A stretch of 11,638 nt of DNA. It comes from Candidatus Omnitrophota bacterium. Its GTDB lineage: Bacteria; Omnitrophota; Gorgyraeia; JABMQH01. The position numbers and the translations under genes are program-made. Under the pieces are notes generated by a model. The model made no database searches and had not been told where the DNA came from. It was given only the letters and a program-made list of their open reading frames with translations. The stretch lies in contig JAPLLL010000044.1 in the NCBI GenBank assembly GCA_026387595.1, forward strand, positions 501 to 12,138, given 5' to 3'. How positions within the stretch are numbered: position 1 is the stretch's first letter; each line of letters starts with the position of its first letter. Shown in pieces: positions 1-7,002 of the stretch.

Positions 1-358
1 CGTCCATTATCTTTTTTATAAGGTATACGCCGCGGCCGTGGCCCCTTTCGATATTTTCCTCGCTGGTGGGGTCGGGGACCTTGCTGCGGTCATAGCCTTT
101 GCCCTTATCCTCGACGCTTATGCGTATCATTTTTGCGGAGCATTCAAGATCAACCACGACCGGCAGGGCTTCGTTGAATTTATTCCCGTGTTTTATCGCG
201 TTTATTATTGCCTCGTCTGCCGCAAGCTTTACGTCATGCTGGATCTCGTGAGATACATTCCTCTCTTTAAGGAAATGCAGGATCTCGTCCACCGCGGGGT
301 GCATGGCCTTAAGATCGCTTTTAATCGTGAATGTCTTTTTTATATCGTTATTTGTCAT
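1..358 (-). CDS. RsbW-like anti-sigma factor / serine-protein kinase (HATPase_c_2), C-terminus cut by window edge
   Basis: Reading the minus strand from ATG at 358 gives 119 residues with no stop before the window edge. GHKL ATPase motifs are visible in order: the N box DEAIINAIKHGN (about 48-59), the G1 box VEDKGKGYD (82-90) and the G2 box GHGRGVYLIKKIMD (106-119). This is the architecture of RsbW/SpoIIAB-type anti-sigma regulatory factors, which phosphorylate an anti-anti-sigma (STAS) protein and bind a sigma factor or another partner. About 15-25 C-terminal residues are probably missing. The upstream channel gene ends at 364, so the two are one operon. The start is uncertain: the strong AGGAGGT at 378-384 lies 19 bases from this ATG but 10 bases from an in-frame TTG at 365-367, which overlaps the channel stop codon. 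The TTG would add three residues (Met-Ile-Pro). The family call is firm; its sigma or STAS partner is not visible in the window. Confidence 0.88.
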   Translation of the reverse strand, partial: MTNNDIKKTFTIKSDLKAMHPAVDEILHFLKERNVSHEIQHDVKLAADEAIINAIKHGNKFNEALPVVVDLECSAKMIRISVEDKGKGYDRSKVPDPTSEENIERGHGRGVYLIKKIMD

Positions 359-363
359 AGGTA

Positions 364-1371
364 TCAACGTGTTGAATACCTCCTGCCCAGGCTGAACACA
401 AAAAGCCCCATCATGAATATGCCTATGAACGCTTCTGAGCCGGCCAGAAACTTGTACACCGGGTTATCGAGCCTGGGTAAAAAATCCCCGTATCCGACCG
501 TTGTAAATGTGATCGTGCTGTAATATATCATGTCAAGGAACGTGGGCTGGTAGGTTTGGGAAAATGTCGGGTATATGGCCTTTGAAAAATAAAATACGGA
601 CGCATAACCTGTAATTATAGAAAACGCTGAAACCGTTGCCCGCAGCGGCCGCTCTCCCCATCCGCACAAAAGGCCCATCACTAAAAACGGCACTACCCCT
701 GCCCTTTTTTCCTTCCACAGCCGCCGCAGTTCCATACGGCTCTCGTTATAAGAGGCCCAGCTTACGTCATTAAACCGCGCCGCCGTTATGAAATACTGCT
801 TCAGGTTCGCGTAGGATTCCCTGGCTGTTTTCGGGCCTTCCTCGTTTATGTACTCCTTACCGCCCTTGCCGGTGAAATTTTCTTTTATAAGGAATTTAAC
901 ATCCCTTAGATCGGCATGATACAGGTTGCTGCCGGCCAGAGAAGCGCTCAGCATATCCGCAGCCTGCAGGTTACACTCGGCAAAATCCGCGTTTTTCATA
1001 TCGGCGTGCCAGAACCTGCTCTTTGAGAGGTTGGCCATCATGAAATTGGCGCGGTTGCACTCAGCGCCTATAAACTCGCATTCGCTTATATCAGAACCTA
1101 TCAGGTTCGCGTCGGTCAGGTTAGCATCCGAAAAATTGGCGCCTTTAAAATCGGCGTTTGAGAGGTTCGCGCCTTTCAGATCGGCGCGGGAAAGGTCTAT
1201 TGAATGGGCATGGATACCCTTCAGGTTAAAGCCTTTCATCGATTTTTTGTCTTTTGTGTCTTCTTTGAGGCGGGATACATGCGCCTTTTTATCCGGGATA
1301 TGCTGCCAGCAATAATCGGAAAGGCTCAGCGCCGTTTCTTTGCAGGATAATTCTTTGCAGGATTTGTGCAT
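364..1371 (-). CDS. Pentapeptide-repeat protein fused to a two-TM potassium-type ion channel
   Basis: 335 residues. The N-terminus has a Cys/His cluster (C5, C10, C21, H24, with the last pair in YCWQHIP) like the small putative metal-binding motif found at the head of some bacterial pentapeptide proteins. Residues about 49-157 are pentapeptide repeats of the A(D/N)LxxAN type, predicted to form a right-handed quadrilateral beta-helix in the cytoplasm. Residues about 182-222 are a charged helical linker (ARESYANLKQYF and following). The C-terminal third is a minimal channel: TM1 about 245-265, pore helix 277-290, the potassium selectivity filter TTVGYGD (290-296) and TM2 about 307-328. There is no voltage-sensor segment and no RCK domain. 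A near-consensus promoter ends nine bases before the ATG and no Shine-Dalgarno is present, so the mRNA is probably leaderless or nearly so. The downstream anti-sigma gene overlaps its stop region. Ion selectivity is inferred from the filter; what the repeats sense or bind is unknown. Confidence 0.9.
   Translation of the reverse strand: MHKSCKELSCKETALSLSDYCWQHIPDKKAHVSRLKEDTKDKKSMKGFNLKGIHAHSIDLSRADLKGANLSNADFKGANFSDANLTDANLIGSDISECEFIGAECNRANFMMANLSKSRFWHADMKNADFAECNLQAADMLSASLAGSNLYHADLRDVKFLIKENFTGKGGKEYINEEGPKTARESYANLKQYFITAARFNDVSWASYNESRMELRRLWKEKRAGVVPFLVMGLLCGWGERPLRATVSAFSIITGYASVFYFSKAIYPTFSQTYQPTFLDMIYYSTITFTTVGYGDFLPRLDNPVYKFLAGSEAFIGIFMMGLFVFSLGRRYSTR
378..384 (-). promoter_or_regulatory. 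Shine-Dalgarno AGGAGGT for the RsbW-like gene
   Basis: A perfect AGGAGGT lies inside the last codons of the channel gene. Its spacing is 10 bases to TTG (365-367) and 19 bases to ATG (356-358). The first is within the normal range, so this site argues for a TTG start that overlaps the channel's TGA stop. The ATG cannot be excluded. Confidence 0.6.
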
Positions 1372-1380
1372 ACTATGTAG

Positions 1381-1408
1381 ATTATACTTGGAAAATGTAA
1401 AAAGACAA
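1381..1408 (-). promoter_or_regulatory. Sigma-70-like promoter of the channel / anti-sigma unit
   Basis: On the minus strand TTGTCT (1408-1403) is followed by a 16-base spacer and a perfect TATAAT (1386-1381). Nine bases separate the -10 box from the ATG at 1371. Transcription starting seven bases after the -10 box would leave a leader of only about three bases. Confidence 0.6.
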
Positions 1409-1436
1409 GGGTTTTGTTATGGCAGTAATAAAACAT

Positions 1437-1465
1437 TTGCGCAGAGAAGAAAAGTGTGGTAGCAT
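1437..1465 (+). promoter_or_regulatory. Weak candidate promoter of the beta-barrel gene
   Basis: TTGCGC (1437-1442), a 17-base spacer and TAGCAT (1460-1465) match the sigma-70 boxes at 3/6 and 4/6 positions. The predicted start near 1472 would give a leader of about 19 bases carrying the GGAGGT site. The match is poor; it is listed because no better plus-strand promoter was seen between 1372 and 1490. Confidence 0.25.
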
Positions 1466-1480
1466 TACCCTATTCCAAAT

Positions 1481-1486
1481 GGAGGT
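1481..1486 (+). promoter_or_regulatory. Shine-Dalgarno GGAGGT fixing the beta-barrel start
   Basis: GGAGGT is separated by four bases from ATG at 1491. It fixes the start there rather than at the in-frame ATG codons at 1419 or 1479, and the resulting protein begins directly with a clean signal peptide. Confidence 0.8.
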
Positions 1487-1490
1487 TTAT

Positions 1491-2783
1491 ATGACGAAAA
1501 CTAAGGGGATCGCACGATATCTGACTGCGGTTGTTTTATATACCTTTGCCATGATTGCCCCGGTTTTTGCCGCCGAAACAAAAGCGGATGTCGCGAAACT
1601 TTTTAAGGCCCAGCCGCTAAAGATAATACCAATAGGCGACCTTAAGATCCTGGGCGGGTGGTCCGATACCGACAGGGGCAGCCCATTATGGGGCTTTGAT
1701 ATCGCGGGTTCATTCTCTCCGGCGCTCCGGCTAAGCGAAAAACAGCATATCATACCGCTTTACAGCGGCGAGTTTAAGCGCATGCGGCAGTATATTACGC
1801 AGGAAGAAGGCGGCAGGCTTTACAACACCTCGCAGATCCATAACGCCTCCCTTGCCTGGCGCAGTCAGATGACAGACGAGGTCGCGCTGCGTATGACCGG
1901 CATAGGAACGTGGAGCTTCACAAAGGAAACAAAGGACGAGGAATGGGGCAAGGGCCTTTATGATTACGAGGATTACGGCGCCGCAGTGGACCTGCGGTAT
2001 ACGGACTTTTTTATCAACGAGAAAGGCAAGTTCAATTACCTGGCCGGATTCGAGTTTTTCCACCGGAGATATCCGCATTACCAATCACTGATCTCCCTTG
2101 CGGCGCAAACAGCTCCTGAAACGCACGAAAAAGATTTTGACGGATATAAATTGTCCGCGGGGGTCGAGGAAATGAAGGCATGGGGCATAAACTGGTCTGT
2201 TAAACCGTACGTGCTCTTAAAACACTACATAGACAAAAAATTGATAGGCGATAACGGCGTGCTTGATATAAGCAAGAAACGTAAAGACCTTGTTTTTGAA
2301 TGCGACGCCACCGCGATAAAGCCCCTTGTGGAAAACCGCTGGGAAATAGGGGTGGACGCATACTTGAATTACACCGAGAGCAATCTCGGTTATTATGACT
2401 CAATGAGCACTACCACAATAGCGGACGATGTCTACACGCCCAAGTATTACACCTACACCGCCGGCCAGATATACCCGTACCTGACATATTACCATCCGAT
2501 AGGCAAGGATAAAAATTTCGTGCTCCGCGGCGGGTATTCGTACATGGAGAGAAAGTACACGCACAGGCTGGCGCAGGAATCAAACCGGAACTACACAAAT
2601 TCGAAACAAAAGGATCGGGAATACGGCTGCCATTTCATGGCGTCATATCCCATTAAAAAATCGCTTTCATGGATTACGACCTTTGATTACGTGCGGGATT
2701 CATCAAACCAGAAATTCGAGCAGTACTACTATTACAACTACGACGTATACGAGGCCATGACGGGTATTACGTGGGAGTTTTAA
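1491..2783 (+). CDS. Exported outer-membrane beta-barrel protein, function unknown
   Basis: 430 residues from ATG 1491. Residues 1-27 form a signal peptide: basic start MTKTKGIAR, a hydrophobic stretch, and PVFA before a likely cut ahead of AET. The mature chain is rich in aromatic residues, especially Tyr and Trp. It shows many short segments of alternating polar and non-polar residues separated by polar turns, and it ends in TGITWEF. A terminal Phe on an amphipathic last strand is the classic signal recognised by the BAM machinery. No plug, POTRA or OmpA-like domain is seen, so it looks like a plain barrel (porin, transporter or surface protein), and I do not recognise a named family. It is divergent from the channel gene and convergent with the FecR gene, sharing a terminator with the latter. 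The starts at 1419 and 1479 would put about 24 or 4 extra residues before the signal peptide and lack a ribosome site. Confidence 0.75.
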   Translation: MTKTKGIARYLTAVVLYTFAMIAPVFAAETKADVAKLFKAQPLKIIPIGDLKILGGWSDTDRGSPLWGFDIAGSFSPALRLSEKQHIIPLYSGEFKRMRQYITQEEGGRLYNTSQIHNASLAWRSQMTDEVALRMTGIGTWSFTKETKDEEWGKGLYDYEDYGAAVDLRYTDFFINEKGKFNYLAGFEFFHRRYPHYQSLISLAAQTAPETHEKDFDGYKLSAGVEEMKAWGINWSVKPYVLLKHYIDKKLIGDNGVLDISKKRKDLVFECDATAIKPLVENRWEIGVDAYLNYTESNLGYYDSMSTTTIADDVYTPKYYTYTAGQIYPYLTYYHPIGKDKNFVLRGGYSYMERKYTHRLAQESNRNYTNSKQKDREYGCHFMASYPIKKSLSWITTFDYVRDSSNQKFEQYYYYNYDVYEAMTGITWEF

Positions 2784-2815
2784 GAATTTAAGTAAAAAGC
2801 GCGCAGTATATAAAT

Positions 2816-2847
2816 AAAAAACCCCAATCTTTCAATCGGGGTTTTTT
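2816..2847. terminator. Bidirectional intrinsic terminator between convergent genes
   Basis: Six A residues and CCCC (2816-2825) pair with GGGG and six T residues (2838-2847) around a 12-base loop. The T-run follows the GC stem on both strands. It lies 32 bases after the beta-barrel stop and 32 bases after the FecR-protein stop, so it can end transcripts from either side. Confidence 0.85.
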
Positions 2848-2879
2848 ATTGCCTCTTTATGCCGGCCTTTAATTAATCA

Positions 2880-5800
2880 CTACTTGTTCCAATCGATATC
2901 ACTCCACGTCATGCCATCAAACGGCACGTAAACAATGTCAATAAAACGCGACGTTGCGAAATTCGGGTCCGTACGCGGCGTGGAACTTACGGTCACTTCT
3001 AAATTGTTAGAGCCGATATTCGCTCCACCCACATTCGTTCTTAAGGCGTCACCCAAACCTTTGAAAGAAACCCCTGAATAATCCCCTGTCGCCAACCCGC
3101 CGGCGTTGCTGATCACGGAGAAGTTAACATAAATGCTCTTGCCCGCGGCGACGTTATATTTAAAACCTCCCGGATTTGTACCAGACGCGGCAATAGACTC
3201 GATCACCGGCGTAGTGTATGTGTATCCAAAGTTAGCAAGGGCGTAATCGTGCTTTGTTGCTCTTTCGGTCCCGCTTCCGCTGGTATTGGTACGCGCCAGG
3301 AAGCGTACTTTTAGCTGATTGGCCTTTGCCGCAGTATCTATTGTACCTTTAATGGGCTTACTGTCTGTAGCCGCACCGGCTTCAGTGATACCTGTTGCTC
3401 TAGTTAATTCTATGGCTGATGACCATGTGCTTCCGTTGTTTCCGGAAACCAGCAACTCGGCTCCTGCATTGTTACTAGGCGTCCCTGTCCCTCCCCACCA
3501 ATACTGAGTATTTAAAGAAGCAGTGTCAATTGTTGCGCCGGTTGGTATATTGGGCTGATAAGCTAACTCGAGATAATCATAGCTGCTAAAACCATTGTTT
3601 GGCCATGTAGAGGTAGTAGTATAGGGCGTACTATTGTCACTGGAAATTTGCGTTAATTCCGTAGAGTTAAGAGTATGCGTACTCCCTGAAGGTGTTGCAT
3701 CTATGCCGCTGGTAGGCGCTAAATCACTTACTGAACCTGTCAATGTCAGCGTGCCGTAATTTTTAATATTGATCCCGGAACCGCTGCCAATCCCTGTCAG
3801 TGCATACGAAAAAAGTTTGGAAGTTATGGATTGATTTTTGTTTCCGGACCCGCTTGGCCTGGTGCCAAAAGCTGTATCCTCTTTTATAAAGTTACTGCCA
3901 TTTCTCAAATCTATAGACATCGTTTTTGGATAAACACCGTCCGATCTGTAAGCAGTGCTTATGTTATTCCCATAGGAATCTAGGTATCTATTCCACGGTA
4001 AATTCTTAACGCCGTTGGAATCAAGCGAGTTCAGCGAAGCATAAAAAGTGGTCTTCCAGTCAAGCGTATTTAAACCGGCTAAACTGCCGGCTTCCGTGGT
4101 ACGCAGGGATATATTCAACACTTCTACGGTAGTATTATTGGGTCGTAAAATATATTGGTCAACCCTTACCCTATACCCGTATGCATCCGTCAGCACTTTG
4201 CCTGCCTTTGCATCGGCTACCTTTTCCACAGCAGCGTCAAGCTGCCGGATATCGTTATCCCTGAGCATTTCGGTGATGTCAGTCCGGAGCTGCGCCCTTT
4301 CGGCATTGCCTACAGTAGTGTCGTATGCCGACCCTTCCAGTTTCGACACTCTATCGTAAATGCCTCCTGAAACCGTCTTCGTACCGGTAGAGTATGTCCC
4401 GAAATACACAAACCCTGTATCCGTACCGCTGCCAAGACCGTCACTATCAACAATGGCATTACGAATGCTGTCGCGTGAACCGTAGACACTGGCGGTGGTG
4501 GAACTAAAGTCGTTAGGATATTTAGCAAGTGTACTATTAGGGAAAGCATCTTCGATATCGGGAACATGATCGTTGTCCGCGTCAGTATCAGTAACGGAAG
4601 GATCGGTTTTAAAATAATATTCTCGCCAGTTTGTAATGCCATCACTATCTTTATCTTGTGCTGTGTCCGAGGCGTCTTTCGGAAGAAGGCCGTTTGAAAC
4701 TTCCCAGCCGTCAGGCATGCCATCGCTGTCTGTGTCTGAATTATTCGCCTTTGTGCCAAGGGTAAATTCTTGTAGGTTGGTAAGGCCATCTTCGTCCAGG
4801 TCACCTGAGGCGTCGTTAACTAACGGCTCTAAGCCGTTGGCGAGTTCATAAACGTCTGTCATACCGTCCGCATCGTCATCGAGATCGACTGCGTTGTAAT
4901 AGCCGTCGAGGTCAGTATCTATATCGCCAACCACCGCTTGTTTATTGTCCAGCGGGAAGGCGTCGTTTTTATCGTTGTAGCCGTCGCCGTCGGTGTCAGG
5001 TTTCAGGGGATCTGTTCCGGCAGTCGCCTCTTCCGTATCTAAAAGGCCGTCCGCATCGTCATCGAGATCGATTTCGTTATAGGTTCCGTCACCATCAGTA
5101 TCAATGCCATCTGCAAGGGCGCGTTTATTGTCCAGAGGGAATGCGTCGTCAGCATCTAGATAACCGTCGCCGTCGTCATCGGTGTCTATGTAGTTTCTCT
5201 GGCCGTCGTTATCTGTATCAAGCGGTGTGTCTGCCAAAAGCAACGGGTCTGAGCCAGCCTTGGCTTCATCGCCGTCAGAATAAGTGTCTCCGTCAGTATC
5301 AGAATTGTTAGCCTCAGTACCGTTTGTAAATTCATCCAGATTGTCAACGCCATCGCCGTCTTTATCATCCTCGGCATCGTTAACTAACGGATCAAGCCCG
5401 TTATCCTCTTCATAAGTATCAGGCATGCCGTCGCCGTCGGTATCGGTAGTAACTGTCGGAATGATACCATTATAATTCGTGAGGGAGGTGTCCTGCGAAT
5501 TTTCATTGTCGTTCTGTTCTTCATCCTCTGAATCCTGATTTTCTTCATTTTGATCGTCTTCATCTTCCTGCAGTCCGTCTGTGCCATCATCAGGCGGGCT
5601 GTAACCTTCGCCACCGCCGGAACTCAGATCCCAGCCTGCCATTAGATCTTGAAGTTGCTGGTCAGTCGGGGTGATCGGGTCTGAAATATTGCCCCCGGCA
5701 TCCAGCTCATAAATATTGCCCGGGTTTACATTCTCATAAATATGGCCTGATATGTCATTGCTCAGGAACCCTAACCCTTCCTGGAACATTGCCTGCGTTG

Positions 5801-6350
5801 AATCAGGGAATACCACAAGGTAAATGATCGTGCCGCGGGCGCCTGCTGTTGCGGTCGGTGTCTTTATCCTGAATGTAGAGTTGCCACTTATTTTTTCTAT
5901 CTTCGCCCACACCTTGCCGGTATTTGTCTCAAAAAAGTTCTCGTATTCGCCGGTTAATTTGTTCTGGGTTATCTTGACTATGACAAGACGGGTATTAGGC
6001 TTAAGCTTGAGGATGTTCCCGTTATCAAGTTTGAATTCTATGCGGCCGTTCGATTTAGTCAGTATTTCATCACCCATCCTCAGGAAATCGCCTTTTCTGG
6101 CGTCATGCCAGAACATGCCGCCCTTACTGCGTACAATAACCGTACCGGCTGTCTGAATGATCGTGGCCTTTATGTCTGAGATGTTGGTAAGGTTTTCGTC
6201 GGCAGCATTTTGAGGCTGGGTTGAAACCTGGCTAGTGGGTCCTACGGCTGATACGGATGGAACTTCGGTTGATGTGACTATTGACGGCAAGCATATAAGT
6301 AAGCTTAGAAATACAAAAATAAAAATACTCGTAATTTTACTTTTTAACAC
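2880..6350 (-). CDS. Large secreted FecR-domain protein with thrombospondin type 3-like calcium-binding repeats
   Basis: 1156 residues from a GTG start, with AAGAAGG six bases upstream (6357-6363). Order: signal peptide 1-27 (MLKSKITSIFIFVFLSLLIC, then roughly LPSIVTS); FecR-type domain about 60-205, with RMGDEILTKSNGRIEFKLDNG (split here: GDEILT near 94, NGRIEF near 101) and the hallmark TPTATAGARGT (164-174); a very acidic Asp/Glu/Asn linker (about 254-288); then about ten DxDxDGxxD repeats (303-606) that should bind calcium. Residues 607-1156 are Ser/Thr/Gly-rich and beta-like with no recognised domain; about 930-1050 resembles an Ig- or carbohydrate-binding-like sandwich. There is no LPXTG, PEP-CTERM or other anchor at the C-terminus (SDIDWNK). 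FecR domains in secreted proteins are common and here do not imply iron regulation, as no sigma factor or TonB receptor is adjacent. A surface or periplasmic scaffold is an inference. It has its own promoter and a bidirectional terminator. Confidence 0.88.
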   Translation of the reverse strand: MLKSKITSIFIFVFLSLLICLPSIVTSTEVPSVSAVGPTSQVSTQPQNAADENLTNISDIKATIIQTAGTVIVRSKGGMFWHDARKGDFLRMGDEILTKSNGRIEFKLDNGNILKLKPNTRLVIVKITQNKLTGEYENFFETNTGKVWAKIEKISGNSTFRIKTPTATAGARGTIIYLVVFPDSTQAMFQEGLGFLSNDISGHIYENVNPGNIYELDAGGNISDPITPTDQQLQDLMAGWDLSSGGGEGYSPPDDGTDGLQEDEDDQNEENQDSEDEEQNDNENSQDTSLTNYNGIIPTVTTDTDGDGMPDTYEEDNGLDPLVNDAEDDKDGDGVDNLDEFTNGTEANNSDTDGDTYSDGDEAKAGSDPLLLADTPLDTDNDGQRNYIDTDDDGDGYLDADDAFPLDNKRALADGIDTDGDGTYNEIDLDDDADGLLDTEEATAGTDPLKPDTDGDGYNDKNDAFPLDNKQAVVGDIDTDLDGYYNAVDLDDDADGMTDVYELANGLEPLVNDASGDLDEDGLTNLQEFTLGTKANNSDTDSDGMPDGWEVSNGLLPKDASDTAQDKDSDGITNWREYYFKTDPSVTDTDADNDHVPDIEDAFPNSTLAKYPNDFSSTTASVYGSRDSIRNAIVDSDGLGSGTDTGFVYFGTYSTGTKTVSGGIYDRVSKLEGSAYDTTVGNAERAQLRTDITEMLRDNDIRQLDAAVEKVADAKAGKVLTDAYGYRVRVDQYILRPNNTTVEVLNISLRTTEAGSLAGLNTLDWKTTFYASLNSLDSNGVKNLPWNRYLDSYGNNISTAYRSDGVYPKTMSIDLRNGSNFIKEDTAFGTRPSGSGNKNQSITSKLFSYALTGIGSGSGINIKNYGTLTLTGSVSDLAPTSGIDATPSGSTHTLNSTELTQISSDNSTPYTTTSTWPNNGFSSYDYLELAYQPNIPTGATIDTASLNTQYWWGGTGTPSNNAGAELLVSGNNGSTWSSAIELTRATGITEAGAATDSKPIKGTIDTAAKANQLKVRFLARTNTSGSGTERATKHDYALANFGYTYTTPVIESIAASGTNPGGFKYNVAAGKSIYVNFSVISNAGGLATGDYSGVSFKGLGDALRTNVGGANIGSNNLEVTVSSTPRTDPNFATSRFIDIVYVPFDGMTWSDIDWNK
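4533..5444 (-). repeat. Calcium-binding DxDxDG repeat region in the FecR protein (residues 303-606)
   Basis: Roughly ten degenerate Asp-rich repeats such as DTDGDGMPD, DKDGDGVDN, DTDGDGTYN and DTDSDGMPD occur in sequence. They are often followed by EFTNGTxxxNSDTD or DAFPLDNK segments. This is the pattern of thrombospondin type 3 repeats, in which the Asp side chains wrap calcium ions. The corresponding DNA is visibly repetitive, with many GTCGCCGTC-like runs on the plus strand. Confidence 0.85.
4779..5144 (-). repeat. Two tandem 183-base units inside the calcium-repeat region
   Basis: Residues 403-463 and 464-524 of the FecR protein are tandem 61-residue units. Both begin AFPLDNK and both carry (I/V)DLDDDADG about 24 residues later. 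A 25-base stretch is identical at 5047-5071 and 4864-4888, exactly 183 bases apart, which indicates an ancestral duplication of 61 codons. The second halves of the units have diverged. Confidence 0.75.
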
Positions 6351-6419
6351 GTTTTACCTTCTTTTGAATTGGGTTCATTTGAAAGTTTTTTATATCTGAC
6401 TTTTGGTTCTTTTACAAGT

Positions 6420-6448
6420 AGTCTACCTGATATAGGTCCGCTTGTCAA
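6420..6448 (-). promoter_or_regulatory. Sigma-70-like promoter of the FecR-protein gene
   Basis: The minus strand carries a perfect TTGACA (6448-6443), a 17-base spacer and TAGACT (6425-6420; 4/6). A start near 6413 would give a leader of about 63 bases before GTG 6350. The -35 box begins five bases after the stop of the preceding gene. No terminator hairpin is seen between that gene and this one, so read-through from the upstream operon is also possible. Confidence 0.7.
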
Positions 6449-6453
6449 GTTTT

Positions 6454-7002
6454 TTATTCTTTTAAATTAAGTTCGACGTAATGAGCAAGCATTTCGCCTA
6501 TCTTCTGCGGCGGGGCTACGTTAAAATGATGGTCCAATACGCAGTGCGCGATCTCGTGCGCAATAACCGATTCGGACACCCGCTCCTCGCAGGCATACAG
6601 AGTATTCAGGTTAAATATGTAGAATGCAATAAATTTTCCTTCTTCATTACAGATCTCAACATAGACTTTATCAATCTCTTCTTTTGTCCGGTATATCCTT
6701 ATATCCGGGTGCATATTTGGCGGACGCATGTCCAACAGTTCCTGCACTTTTAAAAAGATAACATCGAATTTGTACAAGATCTCGTCTTCGGGTTTCTGGC
6801 CTGTAAGCTTGGGTTTTTCCGTAAGCCCGTAATCAACCCTGTAGGTGTCGATCTTGTTGTTCAGATCGGCAATATTTACATCATCCTTTATATAAAGGGT
6901 GCAGAAATAGCCTTTTGTCACGATCCAGCTCTCGGCGGACTGCCCGTAAGCAAGGCCGGCGCTTATTGCGAGAAAAACCAGGCCCAGCAATATTTTTCTC
7001 AT
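6454..7002 (-). CDS. Secreted zinc-metallopeptidase-like protein (HEIAH motif)
   Basis: 182 residues. Residues 1-20 are a signal peptide (MRKILLGLVFLAISAGLAYG). The mature part holds a zinc-protease helix, HEIAH at 149-153, with a further His at 158. The segment GEMLAHYVE (169-177) contains Glu170 and Glu177, either of which could be the third zinc ligand in a gluzincin-like arrangement. Four cysteines (34, 118, 138, 154) could form periplasmic disulfides. The chain is short for a full protease, so it may be a minimal domain or a metal-binding non-enzyme; I recognise no named family. Its ATG overlaps the TGA of the HAMP gene as ATGA, and no Shine-Dalgarno is close by (the nearest purine-rich site is about 25 bases away). 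Translation therefore probably depends on coupling to that gene. The active role is inferred from the motif only. Confidence 0.72.
   Translation of the reverse strand: MRKILLGLVFLAISAGLAYGQSAESWIVTKGYFCTLYIKDDVNIADLNNKIDTYRVDYGLTEKPKLTGQKPEDEILYKFDVIFLKVQELLDMRPPNMHPDIRIYRTKEEIDKVYVEICNEEGKFIAFYIFNLNTLYACEERVSESVIAHEIAHCVLDHHFNVAPPQKIGEMLAHYVELNLKE

Noticed and set aside
1419..1490. Longer start for the beta-barrel protein (24 extra residues)
   Set aside because: No ribosome site precedes 1419. GGAGGT sits just before 1491, and the signal peptide starts there.
4310..4804. 164-codon minus-strand open frame within the FecR gene
   Set aside because: It is an out-of-frame shadow of the calcium-repeat region, where repetitive GAT/GAC codons suppress stops. 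It has no ribosome site.
4530..5450. CRISPR-like or non-coding satellite repeat
   Set aside because: The repeats stay in one open frame, vary at codon level, and encode Asp-rich calcium-binding motifs.
2880..6350. FecR iron-siderophore regulator with a TonB receptor (the convergent barrel)
   Set aside because: The barrel has no plug or TonB box and is too short for a TonB receptor. No ECF sigma gene is present, and the FecR protein carries a signal peptide and a long secreted stalk.
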